From the NCBI RefSeq assembly GCF_017874615.1, contig NZ_JAGIKV010000005.1, positions 186,001 to 250,000 of the forward strand: 64,000 nt of DNA. The letters are read 5' to 3'. Of the stretch, positions 52,526 to 61,865 are shown piece after piece; the first letter of the stretch is position 1; each line of letters starts with the position of its first letter. The position numbers and the translations under genes were made by a program. The notes beneath the pieces were generated by a model. It was not told where the DNA came from and ran no database searches. It saw only the letters and a program-made list of their open reading frames with translations. Source of the stretch: Paenibacillus xylanexedens (GTDB taxonomy: Bacteria; Bacillota; Bacilli; Paenibacillales; Paenibacillaceae).

Positions 52526-54496
52526 CTATCCCTTGTAAAAAGGGTTCCAGCCTATGCCTTTGCCCGATGGCATCGCGCCAGGCACCCCATCCGCTTCAAG
52601 CAGCGGACGGACAACTAACTTCACGGGCCACTCCTTGCTCTCGAATATCGCATGAGCAAGCGCGGCCCGGTCGGATTCGGGAAGCTGCACATGTTGCAGC
52701 GCTTCCTTCCAAGCCTGCTCCGTGATCTCCCATAACTTCGTTTCGGGAATGTGATACACTTCGCTCAGTGCCTCCATGATCGCAGCCAGATTCACCTGCG
52801 TCCCCAAAGACTGCACATAGAAGATCAGCTTCTGAATCGTCTCGTTATACAGGCTGTTCGAGTAGCCTGGACGAATATGATAGGCAGGGTCTGCAATACC
52901 ATGTTTGTCCAGATAAGGCTGATGCAAACGCACGGAATCATGATCGCGGAACAAGAGACCTTTTACCTCATTATCCTTCAACACCAGACAGCAGTTCTGA
53001 CCATGAATCTCAGGTACAACGCCCACCTTGAACAGGCGCATCACGATATCATAAAACGTCGTAGCTATGCTGGTATAAAAGTCGAGAACATTCGTGCTGC
53101 TCAGATCATCACCCAGAATGTCCTTTAATAGATGATGCCCTTCCAGATTCACACCCAATGCGGCCATTGGAATTACTTTGTAATCTTCACCCAATAACTC
53201 AGAGGGATACACACGAATCTGTGCAGCCAGATGCCGGGGATGATCATCAAACAGTCCCATGGATTCCGGCATGAAGCCCCACCAGTTCTGCTCTTCACAC
53301 ATATACACCTTGTCCTTCAACGTCTCGTCACAAGCAACGGCCTGTCGTAGCATCCGTTCACCAGCAAGACCATTCAGAAGTTTGACCACCGGAAGATAGC
53401 GAGCAGCCCCCAGTGACAGCACACTAACCGGTAGCTTGAACATCAGATTAGATTCGGTTGATGGAGCCATTGAGCGCAGAGAAGATGTTGCCTGTACGTC
53501 GCCCACTTCTATGTCCAATACGATAATGCTACCCTCTTCGATCTCTCCCGTGAAGCAAGGGAGAATCACATGTTCCAATTGCCACGGATGTACAGGCATC
53601 GGCAGATATTCGTCTAACGTGATCCCTTTTTTGGCAAACTCGGCTTCCACCACTCCGCGCTGAACATCGTCTAACACATCCAAAATGGACAATCCATCTT
53701 CACACCCTTGCTGCACGGCATCCAGCCGTATAGCCACCCAGCGCAGCGAAATCGCCTTCCCGAATTCTGCTGCATACCGTGTTACATCTTCTGCATTGAA
53801 TCCCACCTTGGCTTTGGACGATGGGTGAAATGGACGATCCCGCAATGCCGCAACACGTTCACCTTTGATAAACCATTCATACGCAGAAGTCGGGACGTTA
53901 GCGGACAGATACTGGACTTGTTCCCAGCCCAAAGCATACTGCTCCACAGCAATGTCCAGACTAACCAGGAATTCCGCCACCCCAGGCTGCGCATAGGCCT
54001 TATCCGACAAAGCCCTCTGTAACACCGCACGTCCAACTTCTGCCGGAGTATCAAGGAGAACCCAGCTTCCATCCGTTTTCTCCTCGTAGATCGGTGAACC
54101 CTGAACCCACTGAGTCCCCTGTCTTACTCCAGTTTCAACCAGACACAGCACGCCTTGAGTGTGCAATCTATAGCGAGACGCTACATTATGATTATGCTCG
54201 TTGTTCTGTACCTCACTTGTCTTGTTGGAATCATTTGTTTCCGCTAGCTCGTCCACCCTGATGCCAGTCTCGATCCCATTAACTAAAGTTGCTAAGGCTG
54301 TTCTTCCCTTGTCTTTCAGGCCTTCGCTGTCATATCCCTTGTACAATCGACGAAACGGTGCAGGTGATGCGGTAAAATCAATGAATGGGTGATCCTCCAG
54401 TGGGAGTAATTGCTCCGATAAAAATGAATTCATCAGATCCGCCATAATCCGGCGTTCAGTGGCTTGCAGACTGGAACGTTTCATCAGTGTTGACAT
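52526..54496 (-). CDS. NIS siderophore synthetase (IucA/IucC family)
   Basis: 656 residues from an ATG with GGAGG 9 bases upstream. IucA/IucC core elements are HPSSKAKVGFNAEDV (ATP-binding loop), MPVHPWQLEHVI and, near the C terminus, EIHGQNCCLVLKDNEVKG. It condenses a carboxylate such as citrate with an amine through an acyl-adenylate. It is the last gene of the operon. The order after the decarboxylase gene differs from the S. aureus sbn cluster; the assignment to one of the SbnC/E/F steps is not possible by eye. Confidence 0.93.
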   Translation of the reverse strand: MSTLMKRSSLQATERRIMADLMNSFLSEQLLPLEDHPFIDFTASPAPFRRLYKGYDSEGLKDKGRTALATLVNGIETGIRVDELAETNDSNKTSEVQNNEHNHNVASRYRLHTQGVLCLVETGVRQGTQWVQGSPIYEEKTDGSWVLLDTPAEVGRAVLQRALSDKAYAQPGVAEFLVSLDIAVEQYALGWEQVQYLSANVPTSAYEWFIKGERVAALRDRPFHPSSKAKVGFNAEDVTRYAAEFGKAISLRWVAIRLDAVQQGCEDGLSILDVLDDVQRGVVEAEFAKKGITLDEYLPMPVHPWQLEHVILPCFTGEIEEGSIIVLDIEVGDVQATSSLRSMAPSTESNLMFKLPVSVLSLGAARYLPVVKLLNGLAGERMLRQAVACDETLKDKVYMCEEQNWWGFMPESMGLFDDHPRHLAAQIRVYPSELLGEDYKVIPMAALGVNLEGHHLLKDILGDDLSSTNVLDFYTSIATTFYDIVMRLFKVGVVPEIHGQNCCLVLKDNEVKGLLFRDHDSVRLHQPYLDKHGIADPAYHIRPGYSNSLYNETIQKLIFYVQSLGTQVNLAAIMEALSEVYHIPETKLWEITEQAWKEALQHVQLPESDRAALAHAIFESKEWPVKLVVRPLLEADGVPGAMPSGKGIGWNPFYKG

Positions 54497-55907
54497 GATT
54501 ATTGTCCTCCGTTAGATAATGGAATGCCGGGTGCGGATGCCCCAGAAAATCATGATGCGAGATGGTCCAGCAATAAGCTCCAGACTTTTCAAACAAAACA
54601 ATATCTCCCACGCGCAGCAGTGCTACCTCCGCATCGGAATGCATGCGATCCTTGGGTGTGCATAGCTCACCTACAATATGGACTCGACGATCTCTTACCT
54701 CTGGACGGGCAAATGAATGCTTCCAACGGTCCGTCGCCATAATCTGAAACGGATGGTTATGGCCCCATGAAGCAGGCAGACGATTGTGGTGCGTACCTCC
54801 CCTTAACACGGCAAAATACTGATCATGAGAGGTTTTGATATCCGTAACCTCTGCCGCGTAATACCCATGGTCTGCCACCAGCAGTCGACCCGATTCAAAA
54901 TACAGCTGACCTCCTCGTGAGGCAAGACGTTGTCTGGCTTCACTTTGCTCTAGCAGCGAAGTGAATAAAGGCCAGTCGAATCCGGGGCTACCATCATACG
55001 TGACACCGAATCCACCTCCTGCATTCACCACTTCCACAGGTAGATCATACTGCTGCTGCCACTGCTCCACCTTTTGCAAATACAACTCGATCATCTCGGC
55101 ATGCAGCCTGGCATCCATATTGTTGGACAAGGAGTGAAAATGGAACCCGCTTAACCGAACCACACCGGCGCCTTCCACACGAATGAGTTCAATGGCTTCT
55201 TCCACCGCCTCTTCATCGATTCCAAAAGGACTCGGCCCACCGCCCATAACAATCTTCGTCCGAGGTAACGTGCTGCTCCGCAGATTGATTCGGAGCAGTA
55301 TGCGAACCTCCTGCGCTTGCTCCTGTTGTTGTTTATGTTTCGGCTCATGTTTCGGCTCATGTTCCTGCTTCTGTCCTTGATCCTGTTTTTGCTTCTGCTC
55401 TTGCATCAGTTCCTCGCCGTATGCTTGCGTATATCTCTGCTCCGGTTTCTGCTCCCATTCTTGCTTCTGCCTGCTCCCCTGCACGTGCTCTTGCTCATGT
55501 TCTTGATCCTTCGCTCGCTCTTTCGCAATCGCAATGATGCGCCGCAGCTCCAGCAAACTTTCCACATGAATGTAACTCACGCCCTGCTCGATCGCCAGAC
55601 GAAGCTCGCTCTCCTTTTTACCCGGACCTCCAAACAGAATCGGAACCTCTCGGCTTACCGCTCTAACCTTGAGTAGCTCTCCAATCGAAGCCACTTCAAA
55701 GCCCTTCACAAATGGAAGCAACGCCTCAATGATTCGCGGATCAGGATTCGCCTTGATAGCATAGAACAATTCTGTGTTCCCAGGCATGCTGCCCAACATC
55801 TGACGTACTTGCTCCTGAATACCAGCCAGATCGTAGACATATGCACATACCGGTTCTTCCATTCCGCGTTGTATTTCCTCGATCGCATGCCATACACTAG
55901 GTTTCAT
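54456..55907 (-). CDS. PLP-dependent decarboxylase (SbnH/diaminopimelate decarboxylase type) with a Q/E-rich insert
   Basis: 483 residues. It is a fold-III alanine-racemase-type barrel with the PLP lysine in FYAIKANPD (K52), GGGFGV and GELCTPKDRM near the C terminus. SbnH decarboxylates a diaminoacid-linked intermediate to give a diamine arm. Residues about 131-199 are a Gln/Glu/Lys-rich insert (QEHEQEHVQG, QKQDQGQKQEHEP) absent from homologues, placed before VRILLRIN. It overlaps the SbnG-type gene (ATGA) and the next synthetase gene by 41 bases. Confidence 0.9.
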   Translation of the reverse strand: MKPSVWHAIEEIQRGMEEPVCAYVYDLAGIQEQVRQMLGSMPGNTELFYAIKANPDPRIIEALLPFVKGFEVASIGELLKVRAVSREVPILFGGPGKKESELRLAIEQGVSYIHVESLLELRRIIAIAKERAKDQEHEQEHVQGSRQKQEWEQKPEQRYTQAYGEELMQEQKQKQDQGQKQEHEPKHEPKHKQQQEQAQEVRILLRINLRSSTLPRTKIVMGGGPSPFGIDEEAVEEAIELIRVEGAGVVRLSGFHFHSLSNNMDARLHAEMIELYLQKVEQWQQQYDLPVEVVNAGGGFGVTYDGSPGFDWPLFTSLLEQSEARQRLASRGGQLYFESGRLLVADHGYYAAEVTDIKTSHDQYFAVLRGGTHHNRLPASWGHNHPFQIMATDRWKHSFARPEVRDRRVHIVGELCTPKDRMHSDAEVALLRVGDIVLFEKSGAYCWTISHHDFLGHPHPAFHYLTEDNNHVNTDETFQSASH

Positions 55908-56680
55908 ATCTGCCCACCCGCATTCCTGTAGTCAGTCCGTTTTTGGGCATACGCCCGAAACGCAGTATTCCGATCATCACCAAGCACGTATATATGTACT
56001 CCCCGCTCAGCCCAGAGAGACATATCCTCCACACCTCTGGTGACCGTTGCATAAGGCACTTCGCACTGCTGAGCGGTAGCATGCAATTCATCCAGTACAC
56101 GTCTCACATCCGGGTGCTCCGTCTGCCATGGTACGCCGAGGGATTGCGACAGATCAGCCGCTCCTTCCAATACAAAACTCACCTGAGGGTGAGACAGAAT
56201 CTGTGCACTTTGCCGCACGCCCTCCACACTTTCGATCATCGGTACAACCATCACCTGTTGGTTCGCTTCCTCAATGTATCCGGTGAGTGGATATTTCCCG
56301 AATACACCGGGACGACCGCTATTCAAGCTACGCATGCCAACCGGATGATAGTAGGCGTGACGAACCGCTTCCTCCACTTGCTCCAGTTGCTCGACATGCG
56401 GAATGACGATGCCTTGGGCACCGCAGTCCAGTACTTTCAGAATCTCCGCTCGCTCCACCTTCGAGATCCGAACCAACGGGGTTAGGCCGACCAGTTCCGC
56501 CGCACGAACCAAATCCTCTACCGATTCCATCGATGTTGCGGCATGTTCTAGGTCAATAATGACAAAATCATATTCCGCATGTCCGATCATCTCAATGATC
56601 ACCGGGTGTGGTATGGATACAAAAAGGCCATATACGGGCTGTTTGCGTGCAATTTTTTCCTTCAGCGTGTTAATCCTCAT
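55904..56680 (-). CDS. SbnG-type citrate synthase (HpcH/HpaI aldolase family)
   Basis: 258 residues, TIM barrel of the HpcH class with IIDLEHAATS, GIVIPHVEQ and VVPMIESVEG. Members inside staphyloferrin B clusters (SbnG) condense oxaloacetate and acetyl-CoA to citrate for the siderophore backbone, independently of the TCA cycle. It overlaps the flanking genes by 4 bases on both sides. SbnG function is inferred from the setting; the family alone covers many aldolases. Confidence 0.88.
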   Translation of the reverse strand: MRINTLKEKIARKQPVYGLFVSIPHPVIIEMIGHAEYDFVIIDLEHAATSMESVEDLVRAAELVGLTPLVRISKVERAEILKVLDCGAQGIVIPHVEQLEQVEEAVRHAYYHPVGMRSLNSGRPGVFGKYPLTGYIEEANQQVMVVPMIESVEGVRQSAQILSHPQVSFVLEGAADLSQSLGVPWQTEHPDVRRVLDELHATAQQCEVPYATVTRGVEDMSLWAERGVHIYVLGDDRNTAFRAYAQKRTDYRNAGGQI

Positions 56681-58698
56681 TCGACGATTCCCTTTAATTC
56701 GGGCGTTCTCTTTGATTCAAGTGCATCCTTTGATATCTTGAGCGGATTGCTCGCCTTGCGGAAATATAACTCTCCATCCCCATACAGACGGCGCTTGGTC
56801 ATCTCTTCGATCAGTGCATCTTCGGCAAAAAGGTCAAATGCAGCGAATCGTTCCGTGTACTGCGGGTGTTGCTTCTGGTAATGCACAATTACACCTGCGC
56901 ACATCTGCCAGAACGCTTCCTCCGACAACCCAAACTTCTCCAAAGCCAGCGCAATATCCGTCATGCAGATAAAAAAGAATGCATCATACGTATAGTCCCT
57001 GACTTCCGACACATCTCCCGCATAGATGAATGAATACCGATTGAACTTACGATGGGTTTCCGGCTCCGGGTTCAGCTTCGGTGCCCTTTCCGGGTGTAAC
57101 AGTTGATCAGGTACATAGCGAACACCATCATGCAGATCCTTGATCATGATTCGTTTCGGCAGATCATCTTCCAGTACCAAAATGATATTCTGAGCATGAG
57201 ATTCCAGCGCAATCCCGTGTGCATAGAGCAGATGGATAATCGGCAATGTAACTGTGCGAACAAGGGCCTCGCTCCACTTTTCCACACCATGTCGTTCTAC
57301 AGCATCCTGGATAAATGGAACACCGTCCGGCTGCACCAACATTAGCGCATTCAGCGGCCACGCCGTCTCGCCTTCCTTCAGGTGAACAGTCACATTCTCC
57401 CGCCAGATGGCACCGAGTGTGCCGTAGGCTCGTCCATACTGCGTTGCAGGCAACTGCTCATAACGGAACGACAATCCCATGATTTCTTTTAAAATGCCAA
57501 ACTGCGCCCGCTGCAACAGTTCATCTTCACGAACAAGTTCATCCAGCCAATCGCTGATCAGCGGTGCGTTCTGGGTCGTATGCTGTGCCAGAATGCGTGT
57601 GCTCGATGTGTTGGTGATGCTAAGGGCCAGTTTGATGTAAGGGGCTTCCAGGTTCACCCGATTCGAGAGCGAACGGATCGACTGCTGTGCACGATAGGGC
57701 GAAGACGATGGACCAAGATACACGATATCTCCATCCATCAGTTGACGAGCATATACCGATTCCAACTGGTGCTCCCACTGCCATGGATGAACCGGAATGA
57801 ACACATATGATTCATCAGTGCCAGAACCTATTCCTTTAGCATCCTTGCCGTCTTCACTACCCGAGCTACGGACTGTTTCGCCTTTTTCACGAACTGCCCC
57901 ATGAAGCTTCGCTAGGATTGTCTCTCCAACGCTCTCACGAACTTCGGCACTGCTCCCCAACTGATCTACACTCGCCGCATGTGCGTGTACCACTTCACCC
58001 ATGTCCGTACGACCTTGTTGTTGCAGGATCTGTTGAAATCGCTGCATATCCTCAGCGGTAAGATGTTGCCTCACCAATTCTTCAGAGCTATACCCTGCGG
58101 ATACAGCGGTCTGAGCAAATTCTTTTTTCACAGCAACCCAGACTAATGAAACCTCCGAGTTAAATTCAGGGCCATAGGCCAGATTGTCTTTCAAAGAAAA
58201 TCCCAGCCTCGACTTATAACTCGGGTGGTACAGATGACCGTCGGTCATGTGACTTTCGAGCGCATCATAATGCCGATCCTCACTCGGAATGTTCAAGGGT
58301 AATATCGCCCGGCACTGACTATCCTTTGCCATCGTTTCGAGCAGTTCCTGGATAAAAGCCGTGACATTTGCACCCTTCAACGCGTTCAGCACAATTTCTT
58401 CCAAAAAAAGATCCAGATCGGTGCACGGTACGCCCTCTCTTTGAATCGAACCCTTCTTCACCTTCACCCGGCCAAATGAAAACTTCCGCTCCGCTTCACA
58501 CGTGTACGCAACAGAATCGCCGGAAGATGTAAGTCCCTCGGTCCGCCATTCGCTTCCACTCACAACACTGTCCAAAATGCCCTCGAACCACATCGCCTCC
58601 AACGTCTGCCGCATAATCCGTTCCTGTACATCCACGTATACTGCTTCTGTCCTGCCTCCTGCTTCAGCCCTGTATCCCACGACTCCCACGCACTTCAC
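56677..58698 (-). CDS. NIS siderophore synthetase (IucA/IucC family)
   Basis: 673 residues from GTG 58698. Core motifs HPSYKSRLGFSLKDNLAY, IPVHPWQWEHQL and ALESHAQNIILVLEDDLP are clear. It has an extra linker of about 45 residues between the first and second motif (HAASVDQLGSSAEVRESVGE and on), making it longer than typical 580-600-residue members. It overlaps the previous synthetase gene by 35 bases and the SbnG-type gene by 4. A starting point nearer residue 22 is possible. Confidence 0.93.
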   Translation of the reverse strand: MKCVGVVGYRAEAGGRTEAVYVDVQERIMRQTLEAMWFEGILDSVVSGSEWRTEGLTSSGDSVAYTCEAERKFSFGRVKVKKGSIQREGVPCTDLDLFLEEIVLNALKGANVTAFIQELLETMAKDSQCRAILPLNIPSEDRHYDALESHMTDGHLYHPSYKSRLGFSLKDNLAYGPEFNSEVSLVWVAVKKEFAQTAVSAGYSSEELVRQHLTAEDMQRFQQILQQQGRTDMGEVVHAHAASVDQLGSSAEVRESVGETILAKLHGAVREKGETVRSSGSEDGKDAKGIGSGTDESYVFIPVHPWQWEHQLESVYARQLMDGDIVYLGPSSSPYRAQQSIRSLSNRVNLEAPYIKLALSITNTSSTRILAQHTTQNAPLISDWLDELVREDELLQRAQFGILKEIMGLSFRYEQLPATQYGRAYGTLGAIWRENVTVHLKEGETAWPLNALMLVQPDGVPFIQDAVERHGVEKWSEALVRTVTLPIIHLLYAHGIALESHAQNIILVLEDDLPKRIMIKDLHDGVRYVPDQLLHPERAPKLNPEPETHRKFNRYSFIYAGDVSEVRDYTYDAFFFICMTDIALALEKFGLSEEAFWQMCAGVIVHYQKQHPQYTERFAAFDLFAEDALIEEMTKRRLYGDGELYFRKASNPLKISKDALESKRTPELKGIVE

Positions 58699-60472
58699 TC
58701 CCCATTCGTTTCATTACATTGCTCACCGGCACGTAAGCCGGGTTCTGGCTGATACCCCTTAGACAACTCACCAGATTTTGTTTGGCTAGAAATGCGTCCG
58801 CCGTCAGCAGATGTTGCACATATGCATTGCCCGTTCGTTCCAGTTCCTCCACAAGTACCCCACGTACCTGCTTCCAGAAATGCTCCTCCGGGACGTTCAC
58901 ATCTCGCGCCATGGCATGAATCAAAGACCCCAGATGATTGACGATAAAATAGTACGATGTCCGCGCCCAGGCTTTCTCTCGCGAATAAAATAGTAAATCG
59001 GACGCTGCACGATCCTGCTCACTTATAAGTTCCTCATCCACACTGACCCCTTCCAGATCGCGGACGATAAAAGCCACAGGCATCCCATCCTTCAATGTCA
59101 CAAGAGTATTCTGCAAATGAGCTTCAAAGTGAATGCCTTTCTCTCCCGCAGCCCGTACAATCGGCAGCAGAGAACATGCCAGATAACGATCCAGCCAGCA
59201 TTCCGCTATGTCACGTCCACCACCCAGCATCGTCATCAGTCTTGACCGCATCCTGGGAAGCGGTGCTTCAACCAGACTGGATAAGACATACGTATTCTCA
59301 ACATCAAACTCAATGGGCCGATAAGCTATCGTAAACAGACTGGTTAACTCTTCATCTTCAAAAGCACAAGTCGCTACACCTGTCTCATACGCAATATGCG
59401 TGTTCGGTTCATCAGCACCGAAGCAGTCATGCTGCCTGACGTACTTGGAGGCATCCAGTGTTCTGCGCATCTGCTCAGCACTGTTGGTGCGAATCATGTT
59501 GGTGATCTGCATGTTCAGTGACAGCTTAATATTGCAGTTCCATTCGGGAACATAAACTGTACGGACCGAAGAGGTTGGATAGACGGTTGGTCCCACACTG
59601 CCAAGCAGAATTATTTTTTCATCTCGAATATAGTGCTGCACCTCGGACAATCGTGATATGTATGCGTATTGCCATGGATGGACAGGCAGCAGCCCATACA
59701 TTTCACTCTTTTCTTTTAAAATAGGCTCCACATGGCTCCACAGTAAGTCTTGCAAATCCATTGCCGCCTCGTCATCGACCCATTCCTGCACGTAGACATC
59801 CTGCCTCACGGCGATATAACAGAGTTGAAATGATGTCCGTAACTCCGGACTGTACTTCTGCACATCATCCTCGCTGAAGCCTTTGGAATTCTTCGGGAAA
59901 GGGTGAAACGGATGACCATACAACAGTGACTGTTCCGATGTGCGATAGTCGTGGATGTCGAGACCAGCCGCTTGTTCGATATACAACGTGAGGTTGCCCA
60001 CACTGTTATCTACCTTTTGTGCAAAATCTCTGGCATATGCCAGCTCTACACGATTCGTATTCTCATCCAATGGATGTACATTCTCCAGCTCAAGTGAACG
60101 CTTCATTTCCATCACACTTTTCTTCATTCCATATTGATCCAAACTCGCTCCCTGTTCCCCATTTCCACTTAGCTCAGATGTGATCCAACGAACCAGGTCA
60201 CCATAATGCACCCCTTCCCCGCCAGATTCCATGCTGAGGTATTCATGCTCCCCTATGGCAGAGTAATAAGACAAGTGTCCTGTCACCTTCACCCTACTGG
60301 CTTGAAAATTAACAGCGTACGTCAGCGTATTTGGATTAATCCGAATATCGCTTTCCTTCTCTAGCGCAAGCTCACGGATGTAACAGTTCAGCAGCAGTTT
60401 GCACGAATGTTCATGGGCCTGCTGCTCAGCTTCAGACCGGAGCTTGTTTTCCATCTCGAACAATGATGCCAA
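58664..60472 (-). CDS. NIS siderophore synthetase (IucA/IucC family)
   Basis: 602 residues, the usual family length. Core motifs HPFHPFPKNSKGFSEDDV, LPVHPWQYAYIS and HFEAHLQNTLVTLKDG are present. The start may be TTG 60472, TTG 60463 (AGAAGG at 8 bases) or ATG 60454. It overlaps the MFS gene. First of three synthetases in the operon, matching the number in staphyloferrin B biosynthesis. Confidence 0.93.
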   Translation of the reverse strand: MASLFEMENKLRSEAEQQAHEHSCKLLLNCYIRELALEKESDIRINPNTLTYAVNFQASRVKVTGHLSYYSAIGEHEYLSMESGGEGVHYGDLVRWITSELSGNGEQGASLDQYGMKKSVMEMKRSLELENVHPLDENTNRVELAYARDFAQKVDNSVGNLTLYIEQAAGLDIHDYRTSEQSLLYGHPFHPFPKNSKGFSEDDVQKYSPELRTSFQLCYIAVRQDVYVQEWVDDEAAMDLQDLLWSHVEPILKEKSEMYGLLPVHPWQYAYISRLSEVQHYIRDEKIILLGSVGPTVYPTSSVRTVYVPEWNCNIKLSLNMQITNMIRTNSAEQMRRTLDASKYVRQHDCFGADEPNTHIAYETGVATCAFEDEELTSLFTIAYRPIEFDVENTYVLSSLVEAPLPRMRSRLMTMLGGGRDIAECWLDRYLACSLLPIVRAAGEKGIHFEAHLQNTLVTLKDGMPVAFIVRDLEGVSVDEELISEQDRAASDLLFYSREKAWARTSYYFIVNHLGSLIHAMARDVNVPEEHFWKQVRGVLVEELERTGNAYVQHLLTADAFLAKQNLVSCLRGISQNPAYVPVSNVMKRMGSEVRGSRGIQG

Positions 60473-61865
60473 CCTTCTTTCGGGTTATAAGTAGGACCAG
60501 GGGAAGTGTAAGCAGTATGGCGCAGCCAAGTCCGATACAGATTTCTTTGAGCGCTCCCCATTTTGCCATCTCCATGGACTTTCCTGCCCCGGCAAGCCAT
60601 TGCCAACGCATATCGTAATACAGGGTCAAGCCCATCACCGCAAACGAAGAAGCCAGACGCTCAATCGTGGTTGATAACACCGAGCCTTCGTGCATGTCTT
60701 CGTCCGGTAATGCTTGCAGACCAATCGCAGAGATGCTCATGCCTGACAGACCAACGCCAATTCCCCGGCACGCCATGAGCATTCCGATGATCCAGATTGA
60801 CGCTCCCAGGGGCAGAACAGCAAACGACAAGATCGATATCGACACCAGCAACGTGCCCCATGCGATAAAATGCATGGACCGACCGCGATCCATCAAGCTG
60901 CCGCCAATCCACATGAATAGACTTGTACAGATCGACAAGGGAATAAACAATGCACCGGATAGGGCAGGTGACAGGTGGAAGACGTCCTGGAACAATAACG
61001 GTAATGCAAAGATCACGCCAAACATGACACAATCCTGAATGGTCGAGATCAATACGGTCAGTGGAAAGACGGCATTACGCCGCAGCAACTGGTACCGGAT
61101 CAGTGGTTCCTTGCGACCGTTCTCGGTCTGGACAAAACGAATGAGCAGCAACACACCGAGCGCAATCAGCATCCATGGTACCCATACTGCCACGACAGGA
61201 CTTGCGTACAACTGTACCCCCAGACTAAGGGCACCTACCGCGCAGATTAGCAGCATGACACTGGTTGGATGCCATTTTTTCCTGCGGGCAGGGATATAGG
61301 TCTGAATGACTCGACCGCAGCCAATCAACGAGAATATAGCCAGTGGCACATTGATCCAGAACAGCATTTCGAGCCGTCCATACTGAATGATGAATCCACC
61401 CAGCGTAGGCCCGGCAGCCGGAGCCAACATAAGCAGCAAGCCCCACGCTCCGGTAATTCGCCCTCGTACCTCCGGTCCGTATACATCAAACAGCAACACA
61501 AGTGATAACGGAATCATCAGCCCCGCGGCAACGCCATGCATGAAACGAACCAGCAACATTACCTCAATAGAGTGATAAAACAACGCACCTGCTACCGAGA
61601 ACAGTCCATAGATACTGATCCCCAACATATACGTCTGCTTACGCCCCAGTCGGTCCACAATCAGGGAAGCCAGCGGCATCGTTAACGTCATAGCCAGCAT
61701 GTACAGCGCGATAATCCACCCGCCTGCTGTCGTAGAGATCTGATAGTATTGCACAAAATAAGGCAGCAGCAGGTTAAATGCACTGTTGGTCAGCACCAGC
61801 GAAAAAGCACCGATCAGAATCGCGAGTAATACTGCATGCCTTTTCATCAGGGATAGCTTCAACAT
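60432..61865 (-). CDS. MFS transporter, probable siderophore exporter (SbnD-like)
   Basis: 477 residues, about 14 hydrophobic segments. The MFS motif appears as ASLIVDRLGRKQTYML, as in the DHA2 family of drug exporters. Position inside the siderophore operon matches SbnD, the staphyloferrin B exporter. It overlaps the aminotransferase gene by 7 bases and the first synthetase gene by 41. Confidence 0.9.
   Translation of the reverse strand: MLKLSLMKRHAVLLAILIGAFSLVLTNSAFNLLLPYFVQYYQISTTAGGWIIALYMLAMTLTMPLASLIVDRLGRKQTYMLGISIYGLFSVAGALFYHSIEVMLLVRFMHGVAAGLMIPLSLVLLFDVYGPEVRGRITGAWGLLLMLAPAAGPTLGGFIIQYGRLEMLFWINVPLAIFSLIGCGRVIQTYIPARRKKWHPTSVMLLICAVGALSLGVQLYASPVVAVWVPWMLIALGVLLLIRFVQTENGRKEPLIRYQLLRRNAVFPLTVLISTIQDCVMFGVIFALPLLFQDVFHLSPALSGALFIPLSICTSLFMWIGGSLMDRGRSMHFIAWGTLLVSISILSFAVLPLGASIWIIGMLMACRGIGVGLSGMSISAIGLQALPDEDMHEGSVLSTTIERLASSFAVMGLTLYYDMRWQWLAGAGKSMEMAKWGALKEICIGLGCAILLTLPLVLLITRKKVGIIVRDGKQAPV

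Noticed and set aside
55317-55676. Leucine-rich plus-strand frame opposite the decarboxylase
   Set aside because: It is the complement of the Gln/Glu-rich insert; the repetition creates an artificial hydrophobic frame.
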